Positions 23,994 through 34,211 of a stretch of 56,317 nucleotides of DNA are shown here, in pieces. Made by a program: the position numbers and the translations under genes. Below the pieces are notes generated by a model. It had not been told where the DNA came from. It made no database searches and saw only the letters and a program-made list of their open reading frames with translations. The stretch spans positions 1-56,317 of the forward strand of contig NZ_JAKRMS010000009.1 in NCBI RefSeq assembly GCF_022346185.1. Reading direction: 5' to 3'. The stretch's first letter is position 1; each line of letters starts with the position of its first letter. The stretch comes from Cellulomonas sp. ACRRI. GTDB lineage: Bacteria; Actinomycetota; Actinomycetes; Actinomycetales; Cellulomonadaceae.

Positions 23994-24457
23994 TGGCGCT
24001 GACCGTCCTCGCCCCGGTGGCCGGGGTCGTGCACGCGCTCGCGGACGTGGACGACCCGGTGTTCGCCCAGGAGATCGTCGGCCCGGGCCTGGCCGTGCAG
24101 CCGGACGCGGAGTCCGGGGCCGGCCGGTCGGTCGTCGCGCCGGTCGCCGGGACCGTCGCCAAGCTGCACCCGCACGCGTTCGTGCTGCTCGCCGAGGGCG
24201 GCCGCGGCGTGCTGGTGCACCTCGGCATCAACACCGTCCAGCTCGGCGGCGAGGGCTTCACGCTGCACGTCGCCGAGGGCGACGCCGTCGAGCAGGGGCA
24301 GCTGCTGGTCGAGTGGGACCCGGCCGCCGTCGAGGCCGGCGGGCGGTCGGCGATCTGCCCCGTCGTCGGGCTCGAGGCGCAGCCGGACTCGCTCACCCGG
24401 CTCGCGGAGCCGGGCACCCGCGTCGCGGCGGGCGACCCGCTGCTCGCGCTGGGCTGA
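23993..24457 (+). CDS. PTS EIIA subunit, glucose family
   Basis: The 154-residue protein has the EIIA-Glc fold signature LAPVAGVV at the N-terminus, with the paired histidines His61 (HPHAF) and His76 (VLVHLGINTV). It passes phosphate from HPr to EIIB. It may also serve as the Crr-type regulatory EIIA of this organism, though nothing here proves that. It is the last gene of the GntR-EIIB-EIIB-EIIA operon and is followed 9 nt later by a strong hairpin. Confidence 0.94.
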   Translation: MALTVLAPVAGVVHALADVDDPVFAQEIVGPGLAVQPDAESGAGRSVVAPVAGTVAKLHPHAFVLLAEGGRGVLVHLGINTVQLGGEGFTLHVAEGDAVEQGQLLVEWDPAAVEAGGRSAICPVVGLEAQPDSLTRLAEPGTRVAAGDPLLALG

Positions 24458-24466
24458 GGCGCCGGC

Positions 24467-24498
24467 GCCGGCCGGGACCCGCCGAGGTCCCGGCCGGC
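24467..24498 (+). terminator. Hairpin terminator after the PTS operon
   Basis: GCCGGCCGGGACC (24467-24479) pairs perfectly with 24486-24498 around a 6-nt loop. No T-tract follows, as is common in very GC-rich genomes. Confidence 0.65.
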
Positions 24499-24539
24499 GT
24501 CCCGGACGCGGCGCGAGTCCCGGCCGGATACTGAACGGC

Positions 24540-25202
24540 ATGCTGCCCCGCCCGAGCACCCGCGACCTGCTCCGGTCGCTGCCCGCGCTCACCGGCGACC
24601 TGCCCGAGGTCGACCCGTACGCGTTGCCGGCCGACCCGGTCGAGGCGTTCCAGGACTGGTTCGCGGCCGCCGTCGCCGCCGGGGTGCCCGAGCCGCACGC
24701 GCTGTGCCTGTCGACCGTCGCGCCCGACGGGGCGCCGCACGCGCGCGTGGTGCTGCTGGCGGACGTCGCGGACGGCGCGTGGGTGTTCGCCAGCGACGCG
24801 CGGGCCGGCAAGGCGCAGGACCTCGCGGCCGAGCCGCGGGCGGCGCTGACGTTCTACTGGCAGCCGCTGGGCCGGCAGGTGCGGGTCGTCGGGCGCGCCC
24901 GCGCGCTGGACGCCGCGACCTGCGCGGCGGACTTCCTGCGCCGCTCGCCCAGCGCCCGCGCCGCAGCCCTCGCGTCCCGGCCGGGGGAGCGGCTGCTGTC
25001 CGCCGGGGAGCTGCACGCCGCCGTGCAGCAGGCCCGCGCGCGGGTCGACCGGGAGCCGGGGCTGGTGCTGCCCACCTGGCAGCTGTGGGCGGTAGAGCCG
25101 GACGAGGTCGAGCTGTGGCAGGGCGACTCGGACCGCGCGCACGTGCGGGTCCGGTACATCCGCGCCGAGGACCGGTGGGACCGGCACCTCGACTGGCCCT
25201 GA
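24540..25202 (+). CDS. pdxH: Pyridoxamine/pyridoxine 5'-phosphate oxidase
   Basis: Uses FMN and oxygen to make pyridoxal 5'-phosphate. The 220-residue protein has ALCLSTVAPDGAPHARVVLL near residue 55, the FMN-binding FYWQPLGRQVRV near residue 105, and the PNPOx dimerisation region ending VRVRYIRAEDRWDRHL. A GATACT hexamer ends 7 nt before the ATG, matching the leaderless pattern. It is unlinked to other B6 genes here; the PLP-buffering yggS is 15 kb away. Confidence 0.95.
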   Translation: MLPRPSTRDLLRSLPALTGDLPEVDPYALPADPVEAFQDWFAAAVAAGVPEPHALCLSTVAPDGAPHARVVLLADVADGAWVFASDARAGKAQDLAAEPRAALTFYWQPLGRQVRVVGRARALDAATCAADFLRRSPSARAAALASRPGERLLSAGELHAAVQQARARVDREPGLVLPTWQLWAVEPDEVELWQGDSDRAHVRVRYIRAEDRWDRHLDWP

Positions 25203-25221
25203 GGGGCGGTGCCCGGGGCGG

Positions 25222-26277
25222 TCAGTCCCGTGCGGCCGGCACCGCGTCCCGCGGCGGCAGCACGTCCGGCGACACGTCCGCCGCCCGGGCCGCGAGCGTG
25301 TGCAGCAGCCGCTCCAGCGGCCCGCGGCCCAGCGCGGCGTGCCAGAGCCAGCACGCCAGGACGGTGACGCCGAGGAACGCGACCCAGGTCCCGGCCTGCG
25401 GCTCCCAGACCGCCGACTCCCCGAGCAGGGCGATCACGACGAGCTGCCCGGTGTAGGCGGTGAGCGCGAGCGCGCCGGTCGCGGCGACCGGGGACACCAG
25501 CGCGGGGACAGCGTCGGCCACGATGAGGCACAGGGCCAGCACCGCGAGGCCGACGCCGGTGTTCGCGACCACCTCCAGGGTCGACGACGAGTGCGGCTCG
25601 GTGGTGACCAGGGCCACCAGCGCCGGGTCGCCGGCCAGCGTCCGGGTGAGCACCGCCGAGGCCGCGTGCGCCACGACGGCCAGCGCCGCCCCGGCGCCGA
25701 GCAGCCGGAGCCGCACGCCGCGGTCCCGCAGGTCCATCCGCCCGACGGCGAGCCCCACCAGGACGTACGCGAACCACACGACCGCCGGGTAGAAGTCCCC
25801 GACCAGCAGGTCCGTGAACGCGCGGCCGGGCAGGGAGAGGAGGGCCTCCTGGAGCCCGACGTGGAGCACCGGCCCGAACGCCGCCACGGCGACCGCGCCG
25901 CCGAGCAGCCGCCGCGGCGACGCGCCGAGCAGAGGCGTCGCGCAGGCGAACAGCACGGCGTACGTCGGCAGGATCACCGCGATCGGCGTGCCCAGCAGGA
26001 TCACCGCCACGCCGATGCCGAGCACCGCGAACGCCCGGACCAGGATCTTCGCGCGGGCCTGGACCCGGCGGACGCCCACCACGGGGGACGACCCGCCGGA
26101 GATCAGCGCCACCGAGATCCCGGACAGCAGGACGAACAGCGCGGCGGACCGGCCGTCGGCCACCTGCGCGAGCGACCACGGCAACGGGTCGTCGGGCCCG
26201 CCGGGGCCGACGTGCGCGGTGAGCATGCCCAGCACCGCCAGGCCGCGGGCGACGTCCACCCCGGTGATCCGCTGCAT
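25222..26277 (-). CDS. Polytopic membrane protein of the heparan N-acetyltransferase/DUF418-like family
   Basis: The 351-residue protein has about ten hydrophobic helices and the N-terminal motif ITGVDVARGLAVLGMLTAH, typical of bacterial relatives of HGSNAT and DUF1624/DUF418 membrane proteins. The histidine in that motif and the later AYTGQLVV block fit such acyltransferases. The substrate is unknown. On the minus strand TAGCGT (26284-26289) ends 6 nt before the ATG, so a leaderless mRNA is expected. It is convergent with pdxH, with a 19-nt gap. Confidence 0.78.
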   Translation of the reverse strand: MQRITGVDVARGLAVLGMLTAHVGPGGPDDPLPWSLAQVADGRSAALFVLLSGISVALISGGSSPVVGVRRVQARAKILVRAFAVLGIGVAVILLGTPIAVILPTYAVLFACATPLLGASPRRLLGGAVAVAAFGPVLHVGLQEALLSLPGRAFTDLLVGDFYPAVVWFAYVLVGLAVGRMDLRDRGVRLRLLGAGAALAVVAHAASAVLTRTLAGDPALVALVTTEPHSSSTLEVVANTGVGLAVLALCLIVADAVPALVSPVAATGALALTAYTGQLVVIALLGESAVWEPQAGTWVAFLGVTVLACWLWHAALGRGPLERLLHTLAARAADVSPDVLPPRDAVPAARD

Positions 26278-26412
26278 GGCGCCACGCTAGCCGGGCCGCC
26301 GGCGGGGCGCGGGCGGCCGCCGCGGCGTGACCTCCGCCGCATCGTCTCGCGCATCGGGACGCCACGTACCGCCCACTGGAACGCGGTCCGGTGACCGGGC
26401 TACCGTCAGCGG

Positions 26413-27234
26413 GTGACCGACACGCACCAGGCCGACGTCTACACCCACGGCCACCACGACAGCGTGCTGCGCTCCCACCGGTGGCGCACCGCGGAGAACT
26501 CGGCGGCCTACCTGCTGCCGGCCCTGCAGCCCGGGCAGTCCCTGCTGGACGTGGGTTGCGGCCCCGGCACGGTGACCGTCGACCTCGCGTCCCGGGTCGC
26601 GCCCGGCGCCGTCGTGGGCCTCGACCGCTCGGAGCGGGTGCTCGACCTCGCCCGCGAGGAGGCGGAGCGCGCCGGCGCGGCCAACGTCACCTTCCAGGTC
26701 GGCGACGCCTACGCGCTGCCGTTCCCGGACGACTCCTTCGACGTCGTGCACGCCCACCAGGTGCTGCAGCACCTGACCGACCCGGTCGCCGCCCTGCGCG
26801 AGCTGCGCCGCGTCGCCCGGCCCGGCGGCGTCGTCGCCGTGCGGGACGCCGACTACGCCGGCATGACCTGGTTCCCCGCGTCGCCCGTCCTGGACGAGTG
26901 GTCCGCGCTCTACCACGAGGTCACCCAGGCCAACGGTGCCGAGGCCGACGCGGGCCGCCGGCTGCACTCCTGGGCGCTCGCGGCCGGGTTCGACCCCGAC
27001 GCGCTCGTCGCCACGGCCGGGGTGTGGAGCTACGCCTCGGACGAGGACCGCACCTGGTGGGCCGACCTGTGGGCCGAGCGGTGCGTCGCGTCCGACTTCG
27101 CCCGGCAGGCCGTCGAGCACGGGCTGGCCGACGAGGTCGGGCTGGAGCAGCTCGCCGCCGGCTGGCGCGAGTGGAGCACCCACCCGGACGGCTGGTTCGC
27201 CGTGCTGCACGGCGAGGTGCTGGCGCGCGTCTGA
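26413..27234 (+). CDS. Class I SAM-dependent methyltransferase (UbiE/type 11)
   Basis: The 273-residue protein has the SAM motif LLDVGCGPGTVTVDLA (near residue 50), the acidic VVGLDRSE loop, GDAYALPFPDDSFD and QVLQHLTDP. The substrate cannot be deduced. TACCGT (26401-26406) ends 6 nt before the GTG start, a leaderless arrangement. Downstream is an independent FAH-family gene with its own promoter, so no operon is implied. It is divergent from the acyltransferase-like membrane protein. Confidence 0.9.
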   Translation: MTDTHQADVYTHGHHDSVLRSHRWRTAENSAAYLLPALQPGQSLLDVGCGPGTVTVDLASRVAPGAVVGLDRSERVLDLAREEAERAGAANVTFQVGDAYALPFPDDSFDVVHAHQVLQHLTDPVAALRELRRVARPGGVVAVRDADYAGMTWFPASPVLDEWSALYHEVTQANGAEADAGRRLHSWALAAGFDPDALVATAGVWSYASDEDRTWWADLWAERCVASDFARQAVEHGLADEVGLEQLAAGWREWSTHPDGWFAVLHGEVLARV

Positions 27235-27248
27235 CCTAGGGTGGGGCC

Positions 27249-28031
27249 GTGCGCATCGCCAGGTTCACCACCGGAGACGACCCCCGCTACGCCCTCGTCG
27301 AGGGGGAGCCGGGTCAGGAGCAGCTCGTCGTCATCAGCGGCGACCCGATCTACACCCCGGTGCAGCCCACCGGCGAGCGCATCCCGCTCGGCGACGGCGT
27401 CCGGCTGCTCGCCCCCGTGATCCCGCGGTCCAAGGTCATCGGGGTCGGCCGGAACTACGTCGACCACGCGGCCGAGATGGGCAACGAGGTCCCGGCGTCG
27501 CCGCTGCTGTTCCTCAAGCCCAACACCGCCGTCGTCGGCCCGGACGACCCGATCGTGCTGCCCGACTGGACCGAGGAGGTCTCCTACGAGGCCGAGCTCG
27601 CCGTCGTCATCGGCAAGGTCACCAAGGACGTCGCCCCCGAGCACGCCCTGAGCAAGGTGTTCGGCTACACCGTCGCCAACGACGTCACCGCCCGCGACAT
27701 CCAGCGGGCCGACGCCCAGTGGACCCGCGCCAAGGGCTTCGACTCGTCCTGCCCGATCGGCCCGTGGGTCGTGCCGGGGCTGGACGTCGAGGACCTGGCC
27801 GTGCGGTCCCGGGTCAACGGCGAGGCCAAGCAGGACGGCCGGACGTCGCAGATGGTGTTCGACGTCGCGTACCTGATCTCGTACATCTCCGAGGTGTTCA
27901 CGCTGCTGCCCGGCGACATCATCCTCACCGGCACCCCGGCCGGTGTCGGCCTGCTGCAGGAGCGGGACGTCGTCGAGGTCGAGGTCGAGGAGATCGGCAC
28001 GTTGCGCAACCCGGTGCTGCGCCGGAGCTGA
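27249..28031 (+). CDS. Fumarylacetoacetate hydrolase (FAH) family protein
   Basis: The 260-residue protein has the FAH core: KVIGVGRNYVDHAAEMGN (near residue 62), LFLKPNTAVVGP, and the metal ligands in EVSYEAELAVVIGK (near residue 115). GYTVANDVTARDIQ and GDIILTGTPAGVG complete the family pattern. Members act as oxaloacetate decarboxylases, acylpyruvases or 2-hydroxyhepta-2,4-diene-dioate isomerases. This form, placed directly before gltX in many actinobacteria, is not assigned precisely. TAGGGT (27237-27242) ends 6 nt before the GTG. Confidence 0.9.
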   Translation: MRIARFTTGDDPRYALVEGEPGQEQLVVISGDPIYTPVQPTGERIPLGDGVRLLAPVIPRSKVIGVGRNYVDHAAEMGNEVPASPLLFLKPNTAVVGPDDPIVLPDWTEEVSYEAELAVVIGKVTKDVAPEHALSKVFGYTVANDVTARDIQRADAQWTRAKGFDSSCPIGPWVVPGLDVEDLAVRSRVNGEAKQDGRTSQMVFDVAYLISYISEVFTLLPGDIILTGTPAGVGLLQERDVVEVEVEEIGTLRNPVLRRS

Positions 28032-28082
28032 CGCCCCGGGGCGCGGCGGGCCGCCCCCGCCGCGCTCGCTAGGGTGGAGCGC

Positions 28083-29588
28083 GTGAGTGCTGCTGCCCCC
28101 GCGACGCCCGTGCGCGTCCGCTTCTGCCCGTCCCCGACCGGTACCCCGCACGTCGGCCTGATCCGCACCGCCCTGTTCAACTGGGCGTACGCGCGGCACG
28201 TCGGCGGCACGTTCGTGTTCCGGATCGAGGACACCGACCCGGCGCGCGACTCCGAGGAGTCGTACCAGCAGCTGCTCGACGCGCTGCGCTGGCTCGGCCT
28301 GGACTGGGACGAGGGCGTCGAGGTCGGCGGCCCGCACGAGCCGTACCGGCAGTCGCAGCGGATGGACCTGTACGCCGACGTCGCGCGCCGGCTGGTCGAC
28401 GGCGGCTACGCCTACGAGTCGTTCACCACGCCCGAGGAGGTCGAGGCCCGGCACCGCGCCGCCGGCCGCGACCCCAAGCTGGGGTACGACGGCTACGACC
28501 GCGACCTCACCGACGAGCAGAAGGCCGCCTACCGCGCCGAGGGCCGCGAGCCCGTGCTGCGGCTGCGCATGCCGGACGAGGACGTCACCTTCACCGACCT
28601 GGTGCGCGGCGACGTCACGTTCAAGGCGGGCTCCGTGCCCGACTACGTGATCGTGCGCGGCAACGGCCACCCGCTGTACACGCTGGTCAACCCGATCGAC
28701 GACGCCCTCATGGGCATCACGCACGTGCTGCGCGGCGAGGACCTGCTGTCCTCCACCCCGCGCCAGGTCGTGCTGTACCGCGCGCTGCTCGAGCTCGGCG
28801 TCGCCACCGTCATGCCCCAGTTCGGCCACCTGCCGTACGTCATGGGCGAGGGCAACAAGAAGCTCTCCAAGCGCGACCCCGAGTCGAACCTGTTCCTGCA
28901 CCGGGAGCGCGGCTTCACCCCCGAGGGCCTGCTGAACTACCTGGCGCTGCTCGGCTGGTCGATCGGCCCGGACCGGGACATCTTCTCGGTCGCCGAGCTG
29001 GTGGAGGCGTTCGACGTCGCCGACGTCAACCCGAACCCGGCGCGGTTCGACCTGAAGAAGGCCGAGGCGATCAACGCCGAGCACATCCGGCTGCTCGGCG
29101 CCGACGACTTCCGCGACCGCCTGGTGCCCTACCTGCACCGCGCCGGCCTCGTGCCCGCCGACTCCTACGCCGACCTGTCGCCCGAGCACCGCGCGCTGCT
29201 CGACGCCGGGGCGCCGCTGATCCAGACCCGCGTCACCCTCCTCGGCGAGGCGGTCGGGATGCTCGGGTTCCTGTTCACGGCCGACGACGCGCTCGTGGTG
29301 GAGGAGGACGCGCGCGGCGCGCTCAAGGACACCGCCGCCCAGGTGCTCGACGCGGCCACCGAGGCGCTGGCGGCGCTGCCAGCGGACGGGTTCACCACCG
29401 AGGCCGTCCAGGAGGCGCTGCAGGCCGCGCTCGTGGACGGGCTCGGCATCAAGCCGCGGTTCGCGTTCACGCCGCTGCGCGTGGCCGTGTCCGGGCGTCG
29501 AGTCTCCCCGCCGCTGTTCGAGTCGCTGGAGATCCTGGGCCGGGAGTCGACCCTGGCCCGGATCGCGGCGCTGCGCGCGGCGCTGTGA
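28083..29588 (+). CDS. gltX: Glutamyl-tRNA synthetase
   Basis: Charges tRNA-Glu, and in actinobacteria usually also mischarges tRNA-Gln for later amidation by GatCAB. The 501-residue protein has the HIGH-type signature [12 protein letters not shown] (residues 12-23), the KMSKS-type KKLSKRD near residue 260 and the C-terminal anticodon-binding helices. I chose GTG 28083 over GTG 28074 because the latter lies inside the TAGGGT -10 (28070-28075), which ends 7 nt before 28083. The cognate tRNA-Glu and tRNA-Gln genes follow within 2.7 kb. The stop overlaps the HAD gene (GTGA). Confidence 0.96.
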   Translation: MSAAAPATPVRVRFCPSPTGTPHVGLIRTALFNWAYARHVGGTFVFRIEDTDPARDSEESYQQLLDALRWLGLDWDEGVEVGGPHEPYRQSQRMDLYADVARRLVDGGYAYESFTTPEEVEARHRAAGRDPKLGYDGYDRDLTDEQKAAYRAEGREPVLRLRMPDEDVTFTDLVRGDVTFKAGSVPDYVIVRGNGHPLYTLVNPIDDALMGITHVLRGEDLLSSTPRQVVLYRALLELGVATVMPQFGHLPYVMGEGNKKLSKRDPESNLFLHRERGFTPEGLLNYLALLGWSIGPDRDIFSVAELVEAFDVADVNPNPARFDLKKAEAINAEHIRLLGADDFRDRLVPYLHRAGLVPADSYADLSPEHRALLDAGAPLIQTRVTLLGEAVGMLGFLFTADDALVVEEDARGALKDTAAQVLDAATEALAALPADGFTTEAVQEALQAALVDGLGIKPRFAFTPLRVAVSGRRVSPPLFESLEILGRESTLARIAALRAAL

Positions 29589-30328
29589 CGGCCGCGGGGG
29601 AGCGCGCCGTCGACGGGGTGCTGTTCGACGTCGACGACACGCTCGTCGACACGCACGGCGCGTTCGCGCGGGCGCTGGCGGCCGTGTCCCGGGAGTGGCT
29701 GCCGGGGCTGGACCCCGCGCGCGACACCGAGGTGCTCGACCACTGGCGGGCGGACGCGCACGGCCGGTACCGCCGGTACACCCGCGGTGAGGTGTCGTAC
29801 CGCGAGCAGCGGATGGGGCGGGCCAACGACCTGCACGCGGCCTTCGGCGGCCCGGTGCTGGACGACGACGCCTACGACCGGTGGAACGCCCTGTTCGAGG
29901 ACCGGTTCACCGGCTCGTGGGCCGCGCACGACGACGCCGCCGGCGTGGTGCGCCGGCTGCTCGACGCGGGGATCAAGGTCGGCGCGCTGACCAACGCGGC
30001 GACCGAGTACCAGGTGCGCAAGCTGACGCGCGCCGGCCTCGCCGAGGACGTGCCGCTGCTGGTGGGCGTCGACACGCTCGGCTTCGGCAAGCCCGACCCG
30101 CGGGTGTTCGCGGAGGCCTGCCGCCGGCTGGGCACCGAGCCGGGGCGGACGGCGTACGTCGGGGACGAGCTCGACGTCGACGCGCGCGCCGCGGTGGCGG
30201 CCGGGCTGCGCGGCGTCTGGCTCGCGCGGCCGCACCTCGGGGCGAAGCACGCGAACGCCACCGAGGCGCTGCCGACCGACGTCGTGATCGCGTCGCTGGA
30301 CGAGCTGCCCGGGGTGCTCGGGCTCTGA
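29585..30328 (+). CDS. HAD-family hydrolase
   Basis: The 247-residue protein has the nucleophile motif [11 protein letters not shown] (first Asp near residue 15), motif II LTNAA near residue 138, the lysine of [10 protein letters not shown] near residue 163 and motif [14 protein letters not shown] near residue 197. An alpha-helical cap lies between motifs I and II. It is probably a small-molecule phosphatase. The GTG overlaps the gltX stop by 4 nt, so the two are co-translated, and a hairpin follows 4 nt after the stop. Confidence 0.9.
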   Translation: MTAAGERAVDGVLFDVDDTLVDTHGAFARALAAVSREWLPGLDPARDTEVLDHWRADAHGRYRRYTRGEVSYREQRMGRANDLHAAFGGPVLDDDAYDRWNALFEDRFTGSWAAHDDAAGVVRRLLDAGIKVGALTNAATEYQVRKLTRAGLAEDVPLLVGVDTLGFGKPDPRVFAEACRRLGTEPGRTAYVGDELDVDARAAVAAGLRGVWLARPHLGAKHANATEALPTDVVIASLDELPGVLGL

Positions 30329-30332
30329 CCGC

Positions 30333-30369
30333 GCCGCTCGCGACCCGTGTGACGCGGGTCGCGAGCGGC
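30333..30369 (+). terminator. 15-bp perfect hairpin after the gltX-HAD operon
   Basis: GCCGCTCGCGACCCG (30333-30347) pairs perfectly with 30355-30369 around a 7-nt loop, 4 nt after the HAD stop codon. GTTTGG follows, the nearest thing to a T-tract. It also isolates the tRNA promoter, whose -35 begins 4 nt later. Confidence 0.8.
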
Positions 30370-30373
30370 CGGT

Positions 30374-30402
30374 TTGGAGCACGCCCGTTCCTCCGGTAGT
30401 GT
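30374..30402 (+). promoter_or_regulatory. Promoter for the tRNA-Gln/tRNA-Glu transcript
   Basis: TTGGAG (30374-30379) and TAGTGT (30397-30402) are spaced by 17 bp, a good sigma-70 match. The first tRNA begins about 105 nt beyond the expected transcription start. Nothing else was recognised in bases 30403-30513, and no second promoter is obvious before tRNA-Glu. Confidence 0.6.
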
Positions 30403-30513
30403 TTCCGGTCGGCACGGCGTCCACGACACCGGTCCTCCAACCCGCTCCCTCAGGCGCCCCGCGCGCCGGTCGGCGCTGGCCGCGAGACTCGGAAGAATGT
30501 CCGGAAGTGCCAT

Positions 30514-30585
30514 TGGGGTATGGTGTAATTGGCAGCACGAGTGATTCTGGTTCACTTAGTCTAGGTTCGAGTCCTGGTACCCCAG
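30514..30585 (+). tRNA. tRNA-Gln (CTG anticodon)
   Basis: A cloverleaf folds with acceptor TGGGGTA/TACCCCA and anticodon stem AGTGA/TCACT around the loop TTCTGGT, so the anticodon is CUG, reading CAG. The T-arm AGGTTCGAGTCCT is present. The discriminator is G, followed by CAAGG, so the full CCA end is not encoded and must be added after transcription. The 100 nt before the next tRNA hold no gene. Confidence 0.95.
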
Positions 30586-30687
30586 CAAGGTTTCGCAGAA
30601 CGGCCCGCAAAGGCCGATTTGAAGAGGCCGAGCAGGATGCAGTACAGTAAGACCCGGTCAAGCCGCCCCGGCGGTGAGATCGACTAG

Positions 30688-30760
30688 GCCCCCATCGTCT
30701 AGTGGCCTAGGACGCCGCCCTCTCACGGCGGTAACAGGGGTTCGAATCCCCTTGGGGGTA
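30688..30760 (+). tRNA. tRNA-Glu (CTC anticodon)
   Basis: The acceptor GCCCCCA pairs with TGGGGGT (one G-U pair at the end). The anticodon stem CCGCC/GGCGG encloses CTCTCAC, giving anticodon CUC, reading GAG. The T-arm is AGGGGTTCGAATCCCCT. The discriminator A is followed by CA, so CCA is not encoded. A strong terminator starts 7 nt later. It is adjacent to tRNA-Gln and close to gltX, which serves both tRNAs in organisms using the transamidation route. Confidence 0.96.
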
Positions 30761-30766
30761 CATCAG

Positions 30767-30800
30767 GAAAGGCCGGTCGCCAGCAGGCGGCCGGCCTTTC
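30767..30800 (+). terminator. Terminator after the tRNA pair
   Basis: GAAAGGCCGG (30767-30776) pairs with 30791-30800. An inner CGCC/GGCG stem extends it to about 15 bp around an AGCA tetraloop. The TTT within the 3' arm and the following CTGC make it a convincing intrinsic terminator. Confidence 0.88.
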
Positions 30801-30873
30801 TGCTGCCCGGGGGAGGCGTGGGCTGGGCGCGCGGCGCGGCGCGGCGCGGGTGCGCGGCGCGGGTGCGCGGCGC

Positions 30874-30963
30874 GCGAGGTCGGCGCTTCCGGCCGCCCGA
30901 GGGGTGGCGCAACCGCCGACCTCGGGCGCAACTGCCGACCTCGGGCGCAACTGCCGACCTCGG
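30874..30963. repeat. Dispersed repeat element, copy B (one inverted and three direct units)
   Basis: An inverted unit at 30874-30894 is followed by an 11-nt spacer and three direct units at 19-bp period: 30906-30925, 30925-30944 and 30944-30963. The last two share GGCGCAACTGCCGACCTCGG exactly. Copy A at 16610-16680 matches the inverted unit at 17 of 21 positions and the direct unit at 17 of 20. The wider gap 30801-31090 holds no gene. It also contains short GCGCGG-rich runs before the element. Confidence 0.85.
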
Positions 30964-31090
30964 CTGCGCGCGGTCGCTCCGACCGCCTCGGCCCGGGAGG
31001 CGACCTCGGTCCTGCGGGACGGCCTGGATGCGGCGAGGCCGCCACCCCCGGGAGGGCGGCGGCCTCGCGCAGCGGGTCGGCGGGTCGGGG

Positions 31091-31810
31091 TCACTCCGCC
31101 GTGCGGCGGAGGACCTCCGTCAGGCGGTTCGCCGCCGACACGACCGCGGCGGCGTGCAGCCGCCCCGGCTGGCGCGACAGCCGCTCCACGGGACCCGAGA
31201 TCGACACGGCCGCGACGACCCGCCCCGACTGCCCGCGCACCGGCGCCGAGACCGAGGCCACGCCGACCTCGCGCTCGGACACGGACTGCGCCCAGCCGCG
31301 GCGGCGGACGCCGGACAGGATCGTCGCGGTGAACTTGGCGCCCTGCAGGCCGCGGTGCAGCCGGTCGGGCTCCTCCCACGCGAGCAGGATCTGCGCCGCC
31401 GACCCGGCCGCCATCGTGAGCGTCGCGCCCACGGGGATCGAGTCGCGCAGGCCGATCGGCCGCTCGGCGGCGGCCACGCAGATGCGCTGGTCGCCCTGGC
31501 GGCGGTAGAGCTGGGCGCTCTCGCCCGTGTGGTCGCGCAGCGCCGCGAGCACGGGGCCGGCGGCGGCGAGCAGCCGGTCCTCGCCCGCGGCGCTCGCCAG
31601 CTCCGTCAGGCGCGGACCCAGGACGAACCGGCCCTGCATGTCGCGCCCCACCAGGCGGTGGTGCTCGAGCGCGACGGCCAGGCGGTGGGCCGTCGGGCGG
31701 GCAAGATGGGTGGCGTTGACCAGCTGCGCGAGGGTGGCGGGTCCGGCCTCGAGGGCGTTGAGGACCGAGGCGGCCTTGTCCAGCACGCCGACTCCGCTAG
31801 AGTTGTCCAT
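31091..31810 (-). CDS. ndgR: IclR-family regulator of leucine genes (NdgR/LtbR-like)
   Basis: The 239-residue protein has an N-terminal winged helix (about residues 5-60, [21 protein letters not shown]) and a C-terminal IclR effector domain (about residues 70-235). NdgR and LtbR are known to control leuCD in actinobacteria from exactly this divergent position. The ATG start ([10 protein letters not shown]) is family-typical; on the minus strand CAATAT ends 6 nt upstream, so a leaderless mRNA is possible. The very long open frame upstream is the antisense of leuCD and is not coding. Whether leucine or another ligand is sensed is not visible. Confidence 0.93.
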   Translation of the reverse strand: MDNSSGVGVLDKAASVLNALEAGPATLAQLVNATHLARPTAHRLAVALEHHRLVGRDMQGRFVLGPRLTELASAAGEDRLLAAAGPVLAALRDHTGESAQLYRRQGDQRICVAAAERPIGLRDSIPVGATLTMAAGSAAQILLAWEEPDRLHRGLQGAKFTATILSGVRRRGWAQSVSEREVGVASVSAPVRGQSGRVVAAVSISGPVERLSRQPGRLHAAAVVSAANRLTEVLRRTAE

Positions 31811-31823
31811 AGGTCGATATTGC

Positions 31824-31842
31824 CGTCTCGCACACTGAGACG
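31824..31842. promoter_or_regulatory. Predicted NdgR/LtbR operator between ndgR and leuC
   Basis: CGTCTC (31824-31829) and GAGACG (31837-31842) form an inverted repeat with a 7-nt centre. It lies 14 nt from the ndgR start and 65 nt from leuC, placed to control both promoters. Recognition is by symmetry and position, and no binding data are available. Confidence 0.6.
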
Positions 31843-31906
31843 CAAGTCGGCACCGAGAAGGACCTGGTCGGCCCCCACCGACCGAAGGACGAGAGGACGC
31901 CCGAAC

Positions 31907-33358
<1,452 letters not shown>

Positions 33359-33403
33359 GCCGCCGTCGCCCCGACCCCCTCGACACCAGGAACGAGAGCC
33401 CTC

Positions 33404-34069
33404 ATGGAGAAGTTCACCCAGCACACCGGCGTCGGCGTCCCGCTGCGCCGCAGCAACGTCGACACCGACCAGATCATCCCGGCCGTCTACCTCAAGCGCG
33501 TGACCCGCACGGGCTTCGAGGACGCGCTGTTCGCGGCGTGGCGGAACGACCCGTCGTTCGTCCTCAACCAGGACGCCTACCGCACCGGCTCGGTCCTCGT
33601 GGCCGGCCCGGACTTCGGCACCGGCTCGTCCCGCGAGCACGCCGTGTGGGCGCTCAAGGACTACGGCTTCAAGGTCGTCCTGGCCTCGCGGTTCGCCGAC
33701 ATCTTCCGCGGCAACTCCGGCAAGCAGGGCCTGGTCGCGGCCCAGCTGGCGCAGGAGGACGTCGAGCTCATCTGGAAGGTCCTCGAGACCGCGCCCGGCA
33801 CCGAGGTGACCGTCGACCTCGGGACGAAGACCGTCACCTGCGACGACGTCGTGGTGCCGTTCCAGATCGACGACTACACCCGCTGGCGCCTCATGGAGGG
33901 CCTGGACGACATCGGCCTGACCCTGCAGCACGAGGACGAGATCACCGCGTTCGAGGCCACCCGCGACGCCTGGCGCCCGAAGACCCTGCCGGCCAAGCAC
34001 CTGCCGCCCGTGGAGATCAAGGCCGCCCGCCCGGTCGAGCTGAGCCTGGGGCGCCGCCCCGGCCTCTGA
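33404..34069 (+). CDS. leuD: 3-isopropylmalate dehydratase small subunit
   Basis: The swivelling small subunit of the LeuCD isomerase. The 221-residue protein has [21 protein letters not shown] near residue 16, the substrate-binding [17 protein letters not shown] near residue 69 and [14 protein letters not shown]. The length is slightly above the usual 200 owing to a C-terminal extension after residue 195. AACGAGAG lies upstream of the ATG as a weak ribosome site. It is followed by a strong terminator. Confidence 0.97.
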   Translation: MEKFTQHTGVGVPLRRSNVDTDQIIPAVYLKRVTRTGFEDALFAAWRNDPSFVLNQDAYRTGSVLVAGPDFGTGSSREHAVWALKDYGFKVVLASRFADIFRGNSGKQGLVAAQLAQEDVELIWKVLETAPGTEVTVDLGTKTVTCDDVVVPFQIDDYTRWRLMEGLDDIGLTLQHEDEITAFEATRDAWRPKTLPAKHLPPVEIKAARPVELSLGRRPGL

Positions 34070-34090
34070 GCCGTCGACCACCGGGACCGC

Positions 34091-34124
34091 GCCCGGGCCG
34101 CGCAGCGTCCTGCGCGGCCCGGGC
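34091..34124 (+). terminator. Terminator after leuCD
   Basis: GCCCGGGCCGCGCAG (34091-34105) pairs perfectly with 34110-34124 around the tetraloop CGTC, 21 nt after leuD. A short GTTTG follows. Confidence 0.85.
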
Positions 34125-34211
34125 GTCCCGTTTGTGGAGGTTTGGCGCGCGCTGTGCGGCCCGCACGGCGCGCGTGCGTGACCCGCCCGGCGCGTGCGCC
34201 ACCATGGGGGG

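Noticed and set aside
30906..30963. Possible short CRISPR array
   Set aside because: The 19-bp units are directly adjacent with no unique spacers and no cas genes are nearby, so it is a tandem repeat.
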